DNA of 64,000 nt, from NCBI RefSeq assembly GCF_000196615.1, contig NC_014306.1:2170001-2234000 (forward strand), read 5' to 3'. Positions within the stretch are counted from its first letter, which is position 1; each line of letters starts with the position of its first letter. Source of the DNA: Erwinia billingiae Eb661. Its GTDB lineage: Bacteria > Pseudomonadota > Gammaproteobacteria > Enterobacterales > Enterobacteriaceae. Positions 8,350-17,707 of this stretch are shown here, one piece after another. Under the pieces are notes generated by a model. It had not been told where the DNA came from, ran no database searches, and saw only the letters and a list, made by a program, of their open reading frames with translations. A program made the translations under genes and the position numbers.

Positions 8350-9203
8350 GGCTGAACAGAAACGGTGCAGGTGGTGCCAGCGACCAGCGGCAGATCTTTC
8401 GGAACGTCAGTCAGGCGGATACGCACCGGCACGCGCTGCGCCAGGCGCACCCAGGGAACGTTAGGTTTGATATCGGGCACCAAGCCGCTGTCTGTCTCCA
8501 CGCTCTGGTCATAGATTGCGCGACCAATACTTTCGACTTCGCCCTGCAGTTCGCGATCGTCGCTATACAGCCGGATTGAGGCTTTGTAGACCGGACGAAT
8601 ATGACGCAGTTTGGTTTCTTCGAAGTAGCCCATGACATAGAACGAGTGGCTGTCGACCAGCGCAAAGACCGGCGTACCGCTGGTGGCATAATTGCCCGGG
8701 CGGATCACCAGATTGCTGATCCAGCCATCTGTCGGCGCGGTAATTTGGGTCTGTGACAGGTTCCAGTTGGCCTGATCCAGCTCTGCCTGAGCGGCTTTGG
8801 CTGCGGCATCCATTCCTTTAGCCGTGAGGTTGGCGGCATCCAGGTCTTCGGCGGAAATGACATTGCGCGGCAGACTCTGGCGACGACGGGCCTCATGCTG
8901 CGCTTTGACTAAGTCAGATTGCGCCTTTGCTAATTGAGATTGAGCATTTAACACGGCAATACGAAAGGGTTCATCATCCAGCACTAAGAGTTTGGTGCCT
9001 TTGGTAACGAACTGGTTATCTTTCACCAGCAGTTGCTCAATGCGGCCAGACACCTGCGGCGTAATGTTCACCAGTTCGGCGCGGACTTTGCCGTCTCGTG
9101 TCCAGGGCGACTGCATATAGTAGTTCCACAGCCACCAGCCGGCGAGCAGGGCAGCAGCAAAGAAAATAACCGTGGAAAAATATTTTAACGTGCTGAATTT
9201 CAT
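8346..9203 (-). CDS. ydhJ: HlyD-family membrane fusion protein YdhJ
   Basis: Periplasmic adaptor that couples the inner-membrane pump YdhK to export, similar to AaeA and EmrA. The 285-residue protein has one N-terminal membrane anchor (residues about 9-27), a biotinyl-lipoyl-like half ([22 protein letters not shown]), an alpha-hairpin (about 75-130) and the second lipoyl half ([19 protein letters not shown]). It lies between ydhI (4-base gap) and ydhK (4-base overlap), so the three are co-translated. The substrate is not readable from sequence. Confidence 0.92.
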   Translation of the reverse strand: MKFSTLKYFSTVIFFAAALLAGWWLWNYYMQSPWTRDGKVRAELVNITPQVSGRIEQLLVKDNQFVTKGTKLLVLDDEPFRIAVLNAQSQLAKAQSDLVKAQHEARRRQSLPRNVISAEDLDAANLTAKGMDAAAKAAQAELDQANWNLSQTQITAPTDGWISNLVIRPGNYATSGTPVFALVDSHSFYVMGYFEETKLRHIRPVYKASIRLYSDDRELQGEVESIGRAIYDQSVETDSGLVPDIKPNVPWVRLAQRVPVRIRLTDVPKDLPLVAGTTCTVSVQP

Positions 9204-9207
9204 GCGA

Positions 9208-9444
9208 TCACCAGGAGATAAGCAGCCACAGCGAAGCGCTGACGCAGAGAATAAAAAGGGAGAGGTCTAACAGCGTGGGATGCCAGATTTCGCCTGAATA
9301 GATCCAGCCTCGCAGCAGCGGATGGAGCAGCAACCAGATGAAAAAGCCCAGCAGCACGGCCTTAAACAGCGGTGGAAAATAGACCGAAGCACCGAACACT
9401 AAATCGGTTAGCGGTGATGGAGATGAAAAATGTGCGTTATCCAC
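9208..9444 (-). CDS. ydhI: DUF1656 small membrane protein YdhI
   Basis: A 78-residue inner-membrane protein with two predicted membrane segments (about 22-42 and 55-77) and the DUF1656 signature [12 protein letters not shown]. Members are almost always encoded first in three-gene clusters with an HlyD adaptor and a FUSC pump (like aaeX-aaeA-aaeB), exactly as here. Its role in the pump is unknown. It heads the ydhIJK operon and is divergent from slyA, sharing an intergenic region that holds a SlyA box. Confidence 0.9.
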   Translation of the reverse strand: MDNAHFSSPSPLTDLVFGASVYFPPLFKAVLLGFFIWLLLHPLLRGWIYSGEIWHPTLLDLSLFILCVSASLWLLISW

Positions 9445-9562
9445 GGAAGAAATCCTTCTTGCCTGGCCGTTAACGGCGCCGGGTAATCAATACGTTTCAT
9501 GACGGATGAATTTGTATTTTGTCCTGTAAACTCGCAGAATAGTCTAAAATGAGGCTTAATAG

Positions 9563-9574
9563 CTAGCAAGCTAA
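9563..9574. promoter_or_regulatory. SlyA box upstream of slyA
   Basis: CTAGCAAGCTAA matches the near-palindromic SlyA/RovA consensus TTAGCAAGCTAA at 11 of 12 positions. It sits 17 bases before the slyA TTG start in the ydhI-slyA divergent region, as expected for autoregulation. It may also reach ydhIJK. Confidence 0.8.
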
Positions 9575-9590
9575 TTATAAGGAGATGAAA

Positions 9591-10028
9591 TTGGATACCC
9601 CTTTAGGATCAGACCTCTCGCGATTGGTGCGTATCTGGCGGTCATTGATTGACCAACGCCTTAAACCACTGGAACTGACACAGACACACTGGGTAACGCT
9701 GCACAACATACACCAGTTGCCACCGGATCAGTCTCAGATCCAACTGGCCAAAGCGATTGGCATCGAGCAACCTTCACTGGTCCGCACGCTGGATCAGCTG
9801 GAAGAGAAGGGGCTGATTACCCGCACAACCTGCGCAAGCGACCGTCGTGCGAAGCGTATCAAACTGACGGTAGAAGCAGCGCCGGTTATCACTCAGGTTG
9901 AGCATGTAATTGATGCGACCCGTGATGATATTTTGTCTGGCATCTCACAAAGCGAGATAGACAAGATGGTGACGTTGATTGCCCGTCTGGAAAAGAACAT
10001 TCTCGAACTGCAAAATCGGGATGAATAA
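9591..10028 (+). CDS. slyA: MarR-family regulator SlyA
   Basis: Winged-helix dimeric regulator that relieves H-NS silencing and responds to small aromatic ligands. The DNA-binding core ([26 protein letters not shown] and the wing [14 protein letters not shown]) is nearly identical to E. coli and Salmonella SlyA. I chose TTG at 9591: GGAG at 9581-9584 touches the in-frame ATG at 9585 but lies 6 bases from the TTG, and E. coli SlyA (144 aa) starts at the matching residue. This gives 145 aa. Using the ATG adds two residues. Confidence 0.93.
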   Translation: MDTPLGSDLSRLVRIWRSLIDQRLKPLELTQTHWVTLHNIHQLPPDQSQIQLAKAIGIEQPSLVRTLDQLEEKGLITRTTCASDRRAKRIKLTVEAAPVITQVEHVIDATRDDILSGISQSEIDKMVTLIARLEKNILELQNRDE

Positions 10029-10056
10029 AAAAACCGGCAATTGCCGGTTTTTTTTA
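10028..10056. terminator. Bidirectional terminator slyA / slyB
   Basis: AAACCGGCAATTGCCGGTTT (10031-10050) is a perfect inverted repeat flanked by A-run and T-run, placed between convergent slyA and slyB. Confidence 0.88.
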
Positions 10057-10060
10057 TCAC

Positions 10061-10528
10061 TTAGCGTGGTGAAACGGTGACCTGGCTACCATTTGACGCC
10101 ATGGTCACGCGCTGACCAACAGCATAACGGCTGGCCGCTTGTTTCTGAACCACCATGATGGTGTTGCCATCATCCTTACGGATTTCCAGCTCCACACCCT
10201 GCGATTTATTGACCGCGCCCTGCACGCCCTGACCCGCAACGCCACCGGCAACAGCACCTGCGGCAGTCGCCAGACTGCGACCCGTACCGCCACCCAGCGT
10301 ATTACCGAGGAAGCCACCGAGCACGGCACCGCCGATTGCGCCGATCACATTACTGTCATCACCGCCCTGGATTTGTACCGGACGTACGGAAACCAGCGTA
10401 CCGTAAGTGACGTTCTGCACCTGCTTGGCTTCAGAGGCGCTGTAAACATCGCCAGAAAGCGTGTCAGTGTTGGTGCATCCTGCCAAAGTCACGCCGGTCA
10501 GTGCCACGATTAATAAGCGTTTTATCAT
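10061..10528 (-). CDS. slyB: Outer membrane lipoprotein SlyB
   Basis: Glycine-zipper outer-membrane lipoprotein, a PhoP-regulated stress protein in enterics linked to outer-membrane integrity. The 155-residue precursor has a lipobox (LTLAGC; Cys18 lipidated), then a glycine-zipper segment (about 63-105, GAIGGAVLGGFLGNTLGGG and GAVAGGVAGQGVQG), then a short C-terminal beta domain. The length equals that of E. coli SlyB. A TATAAT -10 is visible upstream, but I could not identify a clear PhoP box. Confidence 0.95.
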   Translation of the reverse strand: MIKRLLIVALTGVTLAGCTNTDTLSGDVYSASEAKQVQNVTYGTLVSVRPVQIQGGDDSNVIGAIGGAVLGGFLGNTLGGGTGRSLATAAGAVAGGVAGQGVQGAVNKSQGVELEIRKDDGNTIMVVQKQAASRYAVGQRVTMASNGSQVTVSPR

Positions 10529-10587
10529 CGTTAAAACTCCTTAGTTATCCATTAGCTGCCGTCAGCTGTGCAGCGATCAATAGGGTA

Positions 10588-10593
10588 ATTATA
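10588..10593 (-). promoter_or_regulatory. Probable slyB -10 element
   Basis: TATAAT on the minus strand, 60 bases upstream of the slyB ATG. No good -35 is present at 17 bases, which would fit an activator-dependent promoter such as PhoP control, but the activator site was not recognised. Confidence 0.45.
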
Positions 10594-10806
10594 TGTTACG
10601 AGCCGAAGATTCGGGGAAAAAAACTGCTGAGGTAAGTGTACCGCAGCACGAATAAACCCCGACTCAATCAGCTGCAAAATTGACTCAACCACACCAGAAA
10701 ACGCTACAGGCTCCAAAAATGGCTAGTTAATCATAGAATTGCCTGGTTAATTTTGCGAGGCTATAAGCAGGATCCTTTTTACACCTAAAGCAGGTAAGGC
10801 GAAACC

Positions 10807-11928
10807 ATGAGATCAGGACGTTATATCGGCGTTATGTCCGGAACCAGCCTGGATGGCATTGACGTGGTGCTGGCGGCGATAGATGAGCGGATGGTGGCGC
10901 AGCAGGCCAGCTATTGTCATCCCCTGCCTGCCGCCTTGCGCCAGGCAATTTTATCCATCTGCCAGGGGCAGTCGTTAACCCTGTCACAGCTTGGACAGAT
11001 CGATACGCAGTTGGGCAGGGTATTTGCCGAAGCGGTTCAAACCCTCATCCAGCGTGAAGGGTTAGAGCGTGAGGACATCACCGCCATTGGTTGCCACGGA
11101 CAGACCGTCTGGCACGAACCGCAGGGCGAGGCGCCAAACACGCTGCAAATTGGCGATAATAACCAGATTGTTGCCGCCACCGGGATCACCGTGGTGGGCG
11201 ACTTCCGCCGTCGCGATATGGCCCTAGGCGGACAGGGCGCACCGCTGGTTCCCGCCTTCCACCAGGCGATCCTGATGCATCCCGAAGAGCGTCGGATGGT
11301 GCTGAACATTGGCGGTATCGCCAATCTGTCTCTGCTGATCCCCGGCAAGCCCATCGGCGGCTACGATACCGGCCCGGGCAATATGCTGCTTGATGCGTGG
11401 ATCTGGCGCCATCAGCAAAAAAGCTACGATAAAGACGGCGAATGGGGCGGTCAGGGCAGCGTGGTCATGCCGCTGTTGCAACAGATGCTGGCCGATCCGT
11501 GGTTTGCGTTGCCGGCCCCGAAATCCACCGGCCGTGAGTATTTCAATATGAGCTGGGTAGAACAACAGCTCTCACTGTTCCCGGGTCTGCAACCGCAGGA
11601 TGTTCAGGCCACGCTGGTGGAACTGACGGCCACCACCATTGCCGAACAGGTGATGCTGAGTGGCGGCTGTGAACGCTTGTTGGTCTGCGGCGGCGGCAGC
11701 CGCAACCTGTTGCTGATGTCCCGACTGGGATCTCTGCTGCCGGGAACCGAAGTGGGCACCACCGATGAAGCCGGGATCAGCGGCGATGATATGGAAGCAC
11801 TGGCGTTTGCCTGGCTGGCCTATCGCACGCTTTCAGGTCTGCCCGGCAATTTACCGTCCGTTACGGGTGCCAGAGAAGCCTCGGTGCTTGGGGCGATCTA
11901 TCCGGCTAATCCAGGCCATTACCGCTAA
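10807..11928 (+). CDS. anmK: Anhydro-N-acetylmuramic acid kinase
   Basis: Cytoplasmic kinase that opens and phosphorylates 1,6-anhydro-MurNAc from recycled peptidoglycan to MurNAc-6-phosphate, feeding MurQ. The 373-residue protein has the ASKHA-type ATP-binding start ([16 protein letters not shown], about residues 9-24), the substrate loop [21 protein letters not shown], and the late glycine loop CGGGSRN. Length and order match E. coli AnmK. mliC follows after 21 bases, so both are likely co-transcribed. Confidence 0.96.
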   Translation: MRSGRYIGVMSGTSLDGIDVVLAAIDERMVAQQASYCHPLPAALRQAILSICQGQSLTLSQLGQIDTQLGRVFAEAVQTLIQREGLEREDITAIGCHGQTVWHEPQGEAPNTLQIGDNNQIVAATGITVVGDFRRRDMALGGQGAPLVPAFHQAILMHPEERRMVLNIGGIANLSLLIPGKPIGGYDTGPGNMLLDAWIWRHQQKSYDKDGEWGGQGSVVMPLLQQMLADPWFALPAPKSTGREYFNMSWVEQQLSLFPGLQPQDVQATLVELTATTIAEQVMLSGGCERLLVCGGGSRNLLLMSRLGSLLPGTEVGTTDEAGISGDDMEALAFAWLAYRTLSGLPGNLPSVTGAREASVLGAIYPANPGHYR

Positions 11929-11949
11929 ACACTGTCCACCGGAGAGAAA

Positions 11950-12261
11950 ATGAAACGCATTTTATTAGTCACCACCGCGGCGTTGTTGTCAGGCTGCAGC
12001 TATTTCCACGCTGAGCCGGAACAACTGAAAACCCTGCATTACACCTGCGGCACCTTACCGTTAACGGTCAGCCTTGATAATGCCCGCCAGGAGGTTAACC
12101 TTATCCTTGACGGCAATCCGCTGACCTTAAAACAGCAGGAGGCCGCTTCCGGCACGCGCTACAGTGACGGGAAATATGTTTTCTGGTCGAAAGGTGACGG
12201 CGCATTTATCGAGCGTAACGATAAAATCATTATCAATGACTGTCGCCTGGACGCCAGTTAA
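11950..12261 (+). CDS. mliC: Membrane-bound lysozyme inhibitor MliC
   Basis: Outer-membrane lipoprotein that inhibits host c-type lysozyme by inserting conserved Ser/Lys residues into its active site. The 103-residue precursor has a lipobox (ALLSGC, Cys16) and the family core SGTRYSDGKYVFWSKGDGA with paired cysteines (CGTL and NDCRL) likely forming a disulfide. It lies between anmK and pdxH as in E. coli. RBS GGAGA is 5 bases before the ATG. Confidence 0.93.
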   Translation: MKRILLVTTAALLSGCSYFHAEPEQLKTLHYTCGTLPLTVSLDNARQEVNLILDGNPLTLKQQEAASGTRYSDGKYVFWSKGDGAFIERNDKIIINDCRLDAS

Positions 12262-12326
12262 GCCGTTGAAACCCATTGGGATCGGGCGCACAATGTGCCA
12301 TCCCCCTGTCAGCAGAAGCCTGAGCG

Positions 12327-12983
12327 ATGAACGAGAGTGATAACCTGCAGCAGATTGCCCATCTGCGCCGTGAATATACCCGTGGCGGCCTGCGCCGTAA
12401 CGATCTGCCTGCCGATCCGCTGGCGCTGTTTGAACACTGGCTGGGCCAGGCGGTGGACGCCCAACTGCCGGATCCGACGGCGATGAGCGTGGCCACCGTT
12501 GACGAACACGGCCAGCCTTATCAGCGCATCGTGCTGTTAAAGCATTTCGACCCGCGCGGCATGGTGTTCTACACCAACCTCGGCAGTCGGAAAGCGCATC
12601 ATCTGGAAGCCAATCCGCGCATCAGCCTGCTGTTTCCCTGGCATATGCTGGAGCGGCAGGTGATGGTGCTCGGCACGGTGGAAAAGCTGTCGATGATTGA
12701 GGTGTTGAAATACTTCCACAGCCGTCCGCGAGAAAGCCAGATTGGTGCCTGGGTGTCAAAACAGTCCAGCCGCATTTCTGCCCGTGGCGTGCTGGAAGGC
12801 AAATTCCTCGAGCTGAAGCAAAAGTTCCAGCAGGGCGAAGTGCCCTTGCCGAGTTTTTGGGGCGGATACCGCATCAAAATTGACTCGATGGAGTTCTGGC
12901 AGGGCGGTGAACATCGCCTCCATGACCGTTTTTTCTACCAGCGTGATGCTGACGGCTGGAAAATCGACCGACTCGCCCCGTAA
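12327..12983 (+). CDS. pdxH: Pyridoxamine/pyridoxine 5'-phosphate oxidase
   Basis: FMN enzyme making pyridoxal 5'-phosphate from PNP or PMP, the last step of B6 biosynthesis and salvage. The 218-residue product equals the E. coli length and carries the N-terminal [19 protein letters not shown], the FMN-binding [19 protein letters not shown] and the C-terminal [22 protein letters not shown] signature. Clustering with pdxY (B6 kinase) and tyrS matches E. coli. Confidence 0.97.
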   Translation: MNESDNLQQIAHLRREYTRGGLRRNDLPADPLALFEHWLGQAVDAQLPDPTAMSVATVDEHGQPYQRIVLLKHFDPRGMVFYTNLGSRKAHHLEANPRISLLFPWHMLERQVMVLGTVEKLSMIEVLKYFHSRPRESQIGAWVSKQSSRISARGVLEGKFLELKQKFQQGEVPLPSFWGGYRIKIDSMEFWQGGEHRLHDRFFYQRDADGWKIDRLAP

Positions 12984-13119
12984 TTCCGCGAAATAATCCC
13001 GTTAAGCGCTGGCACAGAGTGCGTCAGCGCTTTATTCTATATGCCTTATTTTTTCTTCCGCGAGTCAGCGGAAAGCTGTGTACCAGCTAAGGTGCAGACT
13101 TTTCTACATGGAGTCACAG

Positions 13120-14394
13120 ATGGCCAGCAGTAACCTGATCAAACAATTGCAAGAGCGCGGGCTGATAGCCCAGGTAACGGATGAAGACGCGTTAGCAGAA
13201 CGACTGGCGCAAGGGCCAATCGCGCTGTATTGCGGCTTCGATCCTACTGCCGACAGCTTGCATTTGGGCCATTTGGTGCCGTTACTCTGCCTGAAACGCT
13301 TCCAGGATGCCGGTCACCGTCCGGTGGCGCTGGTGGGCGGCGCAACCGGCCTGATCGGTGATCCGAGCTTCAAGGCGGATGAGCGTAAGCTCAACACCAG
13401 CGAAACGGTCGGCGAGTGGGTCGAGAAAATTCGTCACCAGGTTGCACCGTTCCTCGACTTTGACTGTGGCGATAACAGCGCGATTGCGGCCAATAACTAC
13501 GACTGGTTCGGCAACATGAACGTGCTGACCTTCCTGCGTGATATCGGCAAGCACTTCTCCGTTAACCAGATGATCAACAAAGAAGCGGTTAAGCAGCGTC
13601 TGAACCGTGACGATCAGGGTATCTCGTTCACCGAATTCTCTTACAACCTGTTGCAGGGTTATGACTTTGCCTGCCTGAACGAGCGTCACGGCGTCGCGCT
13701 GCAGATCGGCGGCTCGGACCAGTGGGGCAATATCACCTCCGGTATCGATTTGACCCGTCGCCTGCATCAGAATCAGGTCTTTGGCCTGACGGTTCCGCTG
13801 ATCACCAAGTCGGACGGCACCAAATTCGGTAAAACCGAAGGCGGCGCGGTCTGGCTGGATGCCAGCAAAACCAGCCCGTACAAATTCTACCAGTTCTGGA
13901 TCAACACCGCTGACGCCGACGTCTATCGCTTCCTGAAGTTCTTCACCTTTATGAGCCTGGAAGAGATCAACGCGCTGGAAGAAGAAGACAAAAACAGCGG
14001 TAAAGCCCCACGCGCGCAGTATGTGCTGGCGGAGCGGGTCACCCGTCTGGTTCACGGCGAGGAAGGTCTGGCCGCGGCAGAACGTATTACCAAAAGCCTG
14101 TTCTCTGGCTCGCTGAGCGAAATGACCGAAGCCGACTTTGAACAGCTGGCGCAGGACGGCATTCCGTTTGTGGCGCTGGATCGCGATCAGGATCTCCAGC
14201 AGGCGATGGTCGATGGCGATCTGGCCCCGTCACGCGGTCAGGCGCGTAAGCTGATCGAATCCAAAGCGGTCAGCATCAACGGCGAGCCGCAGTTGAGCGC
14301 TGAATATACCTTTGCCGAGACCGACCGCCTGTTTGACCGCTTTACGCTGCTGCGTCGCGGCAAGAAAAACTACTGTCTGATCGTCTGGAAGTAA
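13120..14394 (+). CDS. tyrS: Tyrosyl-tRNA synthetase
   Basis: Class I aminoacyl-tRNA synthetase charging tRNA-Tyr. The HIGH-like motif HLGH is at residues 48-51, the KMSKS equivalent is KFGKT, and a C-terminal S4-like RNA-binding domain follows ([19 protein letters not shown]). The open frame extends upstream to 13078, but the ATG at 13120 has GGAG 6 bases before it and begins [14 protein letters not shown], exactly as in E. coli. It gives the same 424 residues. It ends at a strong terminator. Confidence 0.98.
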   Translation: MASSNLIKQLQERGLIAQVTDEDALAERLAQGPIALYCGFDPTADSLHLGHLVPLLCLKRFQDAGHRPVALVGGATGLIGDPSFKADERKLNTSETVGEWVEKIRHQVAPFLDFDCGDNSAIAANNYDWFGNMNVLTFLRDIGKHFSVNQMINKEAVKQRLNRDDQGISFTEFSYNLLQGYDFACLNERHGVALQIGGSDQWGNITSGIDLTRRLHQNQVFGLTVPLITKSDGTKFGKTEGGAVWLDASKTSPYKFYQFWINTADADVYRFLKFFTFMSLEEINALEEEDKNSGKAPRAQYVLAERVTRLVHGEEGLAAAERITKSLFSGSLSEMTEADFEQLAQDGIPFVALDRDQDLQQAMVDGDLAPSRGQARKLIESKAVSINGEPQLSAEYTFAETDRLFDRFTLLRRGKKNYCLIVWK

Positions 14395-14410
14395 TAAAAC
14401 AACCTCTATC

Positions 14411-14436
14411 AGGCCGGCTTGTCCGGCCTTTATTTT
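14411..14436 (+). terminator. tyrS terminator
   Basis: AGGCCGG (14411-14417) pairs with CCGGCCT (14423-14429), followed by a T-rich run. It lies only about 20 bases before the pdxY start, so read-through may still feed pdxY. Confidence 0.85.
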
Positions 14437-14457
14437 TGGCAGGGTTCAGGTTTCGCT

Positions 14458-15318
14458 ATGAAAAACATACTTTCTATCCAATCCCATACCGTTTTTGGTC
14501 AGGCCGGAAACAGTGCTTCCGAATTCCCTATGCGTCGTATGGGCGCAAACGTTTGGCCGCTGAACACCGTGCAGTTCTCTAACCACACGCAATACGGCAA
14601 ATGGGCCGGCATGGTCATGCCTGCCACGCATCTGACGGAGATTGTGAAAGGGATTGCCGATATCGATCGGCTGAAGACCTGCGATGCGGTGTTGAGCGGC
14701 TATCTGGGTTCCGAAGAGCAGGGCGAGCAGATTATGGAGATCGTCCGTCTGGTGAAAGCGGCAAATCCGGATGCGTTGTATTTCTGCGATCCGGTGATGG
14801 GACACCCGGAAAAAGGGTGCATCGTGGCACCTGGCGTGGCCGGGTTTCATACCAAAGTGGCGATGCCCGCCAGCGATATCATCGCACCGAACCTGATCGA
14901 GCTCGAAATCCTCAGTGGCCACGCGGTCAACAACGATGAGGAAGCGGTCGCCACGGCGCGCGAACTGATTGCTCAGGGACCGAAACTGGTGCTGATCAAG
15001 CATCTGGCCAGGGCCGGACAGCGCAGCGATCGCTTTGAGATGCTGCTGGTTACTGCGGATGAAGCCTGGCATATCAGCCGTCCGCTGGTCGATTTTGGCG
15101 TCCGTCAGCCGGTTGGCGTGGGTGATTTGACCAGCGGCCTGCTGCTGGTGGATATCCTGCAGGGCAAATCGCTGCGCGAGGCGCTGGAGCATATCACCGC
15201 AGCGGTATATGAAGTGATGCTGAAAACCCACGAGATGGGCGAGTATGAGCTGCAGCTGGTTGCGGCCCAGGATGCCATTGCCAATCCTCAACAGCATTTT
15301 GGTGCGATGAAGCTCTGA
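14458..15318 (+). CDS. pdxY: Pyridoxal kinase PdxY
   Basis: Ribokinase-like kinase that phosphorylates pyridoxal to PLP for vitamin B6 salvage. The ATG at 14458 gives [18 protein letters not shown], the conserved start; the longer frame from 14419 would read through the terminator. At 286 residues it matches E. coli. The catalytic/anion-hole motif is [12 protein letters not shown] near residue 220. It follows tyrS as in other enterics. Confidence 0.96.
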   Translation: MKNILSIQSHTVFGQAGNSASEFPMRRMGANVWPLNTVQFSNHTQYGKWAGMVMPATHLTEIVKGIADIDRLKTCDAVLSGYLGSEEQGEQIMEIVRLVKAANPDALYFCDPVMGHPEKGCIVAPGVAGFHTKVAMPASDIIAPNLIELEILSGHAVNNDEEAVATARELIAQGPKLVLIKHLARAGQRSDRFEMLLVTADEAWHISRPLVDFGVRQPVGVGDLTSGLLLVDILQGKSLREALEHITAAVYEVMLKTHEMGEYELQLVAAQDAIANPQQHFGAMKL

Positions 15319-15326
15319 TGGTTTTC

Positions 15327-15351
15327 CCCCTCAGCCGCCATCGCTGAGGGG
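15327..15351. terminator. Hairpin between pdxY and gstA
   Basis: CCCCTCAGC (15327-15335) pairs perfectly with GCTGAGGGG (15343-15351) between convergent genes. There is no T-run on either side, so termination would be weak or factor-assisted. Confidence 0.45.
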
Positions 15352-15371
15352 AATGTCTGCTGAATGTCCGA

Positions 15372-15974
15372 TCACATCCCTTCGGCCTTCAGCGCCGCTT
15401 CTACCGCCGGACGTTCTGCTACCCGCGTAAACCAGCTTTCCAGCTCCTCAAAACCCGCCAGATCCAGCTTGAGGGCTTTTGCCCAACGCACCATGGTAAA
15501 CAGATAGGCATCCGCCACGCTGAACTTCAGCCCCATCAACCACTGTTTACCTTCCAGTTGCTGATTCACCCAGCTGAACTTGCCGTGCAGTTTCTCGCGC
15601 AGCTGAGTTTTGTACGCTTCGGGAGTCGCCGATCCAAACAGCGGGCTAATGGTTTTATGCAGCTCGGTGGCAATAAAGTTCAGCCATTCGACGGTCTGAT
15701 AGCGCGTCAGGTGACCGGTGGGGGCCAGAAGATGGCGGTCGGGTTTCAGGTCGGCGAGGTACTGAACGATGGCAACGCCTTCGGTCAGCACGGTGCCGTC
15801 ATCCAGCAACAGCGCCGGGACCTGGCCCTTCGGATTGGTCAGCAGATAGTCTTCCTGCTGCTCGGTTTTCTTGCTCTGCAAATCGACGGCGACCAGCGTA
15901 AAATCGAGGCCTGTTTCCTGCAGGACGATATGCGGAGAAAGCGAACAGGCGCCAGCCTTATAATACAGTTTCAT
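15372..15974 (-). CDS. gstA: Glutathione S-transferase GstA (beta class)
   Basis: Cytosolic beta-class GST conjugating glutathione to electrophiles and protecting against peroxide. The 200-residue protein starts MKLYYKAGACSLSPHIVLQETG with the signature Cys10, has the thioredoxin-fold NPKGQVPAL cis-Pro loop (about 52-60) and an all-helical C-terminal domain including ELHKTISPLF. E. coli GstA has 201 aa and the same neighbour pdxY. Confidence 0.95.
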   Translation of the reverse strand: MKLYYKAGACSLSPHIVLQETGLDFTLVAVDLQSKKTEQQEDYLLTNPKGQVPALLLDDGTVLTEGVAIVQYLADLKPDRHLLAPTGHLTRYQTVEWLNFIATELHKTISPLFGSATPEAYKTQLREKLHGKFSWVNQQLEGKQWLMGLKFSVADAYLFTMVRWAKALKLDLAGFEELESWFTRVAERPAVEAALKAEGM

Positions 15975-16088
15975 CGGTGCTCCTTTAGCTCAGTGGCGAA
16001 AGATCTTCCAAGCTTAATGCTGACTGGTGAAAAAGTCAGCGCCCGGCGGCGCACTTCTGCAAACTATCTGGCTGATTTTAAGCCGACC

Positions 16089-16991
16089 TCAGACTGAGGG
16101 ATGAAAACAGGGCAACGCGGGAAGCGTTTCACGCGCCATATCCCAGAAAGCCCGCACGCGGGCAGGCATATACTTCAAATTCTGCGTAACCAGCTGAACC
16201 GGCAGGCCTGGCGGCCGGTAATCGGCTAACACCTCACAAAGCAGCCCCTGTTGTAGCTCTTCAAACGCCTGATAGGAGAGCAGACGGGTGATCCCTTTGC
16301 CTGCACGCGCTGCAATCAGCTGCGTTTCCACTTCATTCACCATCATTGCCGGCTGGATGCGTACCCGCTCCTGATTTTCCGGTGGGCCAAACCGCCACTC
16401 TCGGCTGGAACTGATCGAGGTGCCCGCAATCAGCAGGTGATTAACCAAATCGCCGGGCGATGTCGGCGTGCCTGCTGTTGCCAGATAGGCCGGGCTGGCT
16501 AACACAATGCGCTGCACGCTGCCCACCTCAACGGCCACCAGCGAGGAGTCGCGCAGTTGCCCAATGCGGACTGCCATATCCAGCCCCTGTTCAATCAGGT
16601 CCTGATAGCTGTCGTTCAGCAGAAGCTCAATCTGAATATCGGGATAGCTGTCGAGAAACTGCATCACCAGCGGCGCAATGTGCTTTCTGCCAAACTGTAC
16701 GGGTGCCGTCACGCGTAACAGCCCGGTTAGCTGGGTGCGCGCGGCATCCTCGATCGCCAGCGTATAGTCGTTAAGCAGGGTTTTGGCGCGCTCAAACAGC
16801 ACCAGGCCCGCGGGTGTCGGCGAAAGGTGTCGGGTGGTTCGCTCAATCAGGCTGGCGTCAAAGCGGCTCTCCAGTGACGCCAGCGCGCGGGTAATGGCCG
16901 GCGGAGAACGACGCAGCTTTCGCGCCGCGCCCGCCAGGCTGCCCTGCTGAACCACGGCAACAAACACCTCAAGCTCATCCAGTTTGTCCAT
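16089..16991 (-). CDS. LysR-family transcriptional regulator
   Basis: A 300-residue LysR-type regulator: N-terminal winged HTH (LAGAARKLRRSPPAITRALASLESRF, about 18-44), linker helix, then a periplasmic-binding-like effector domain (RVTAPVQFGRKHIAPLVMQFL onward). Dimers or tetramers of this family usually control a divergent gene. Here that is the GST/FMN-binding pair starting at 17088, with a 96-base shared region. The effector is unknown. It is not part of the E. coli gene order here. Confidence 0.88.
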   Translation of the reverse strand: MDKLDELEVFVAVVQQGSLAGAARKLRRSPPAITRALASLESRFDASLIERTTRHLSPTPAGLVLFERAKTLLNDYTLAIEDAARTQLTGLLRVTAPVQFGRKHIAPLVMQFLDSYPDIQIELLLNDSYQDLIEQGLDMAVRIGQLRDSSLVAVEVGSVQRIVLASPAYLATAGTPTSPGDLVNHLLIAGTSISSSREWRFGPPENQERVRIQPAMMVNEVETQLIAARAGKGITRLLSYQAFEELQQGLLCEVLADYRPPGLPVQLVTQNLKYMPARVRAFWDMARETLPALPCFHPSV

Positions 16992-17087
16992 GATTATTCC
17001 GATAAATGAAATTATGAATTGCCATTTTGCAGGTTTTACCTCGTTTATCGCAAGAGTAAGCTTATCTAAACCCTAAAGGAGACGCTC

Positions 17088-17705
17088 ATGACCGCTTTAA
17101 CGTTGTACACCACACCGCTTTCCGGCCACGGCCACCGCGTTAAGTTACTGCTTACGCTACTGAACTTGCCGTTTGAAGAACGTGAGGCCGGCGCAGAGCA
17201 ACGTAAAACGGCCGAGTTTCTTGCGGTAAACCCCCTCGGGCAGGTACCGGTGCTGATTGATGACGGCACGGCGATTGTCGACAGCAACGCCATTTTGATT
17301 TGGCTGGTGAAGCGCTATGCGCCAGACAGCCAGTGGTTGCCCAAGGATCTCAAACAGGAAGTGGAGGTCCATCAGTGGCTGGCGAAGGCCGCGGGCGAGA
17401 TCCGCTATGGCGTGGCGTCGGCCAGGCTGATCAAACAGTTTTCCACGCCGGAAAACTATGACTCGGCAAAGAGCGTCGCGGCGAAATTCCTGCCACAGAT
17501 GGCGCAACACCTCAGCGACAGGCGTTGGCTGGTGGGTGAGCAGGCGACGCTGGCCGATGTGGCCTGTTACGCCTACGTTGCCTGTGCGCCGGAAGGGGGC
17601 ATCACCCTGACGCCGTTCCCGGCCATTCAACGCTGGATACAGCAGGTGGAGGCACTGCCTGGATTTGTAGGACTGCCTCCGCTGCCGATCCCTGAGGCAG
17701 GTTAA
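17088..17705 (+). CDS. Glutathione S-transferase family protein
   Basis: A 205-residue GST: N-terminal thioredoxin-like fold (LYTTPLSGHGHRVKLLLTLLNL, VNPLGQVPVLIDDG and the glutathione gamma-Glu site DSNAI at about 65-69) and a helical C-terminal domain. It is distinct from the beta-class GstA encoded 1.1 kb away. Here the catalytic position near residue 10 is Ser rather than Cys. RBS AAGGAG is well placed. The next gene begins 2 bases after its stop, so the pair is co-translated and probably acts on one electrophilic or xenobiotic substrate. Confidence 0.88.
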   Translation: MTALTLYTTPLSGHGHRVKLLLTLLNLPFEEREAGAEQRKTAEFLAVNPLGQVPVLIDDGTAIVDSNAILIWLVKRYAPDSQWLPKDLKQEVEVHQWLAKAAGEIRYGVASARLIKQFSTPENYDSAKSVAAKFLPQMAQHLSDRRWLVGEQATLADVACYAYVACAPEGGITLTPFPAIQRWIQQVEALPGFVGLPPLPIPEAG

Positions 17706-17707
17706 TC

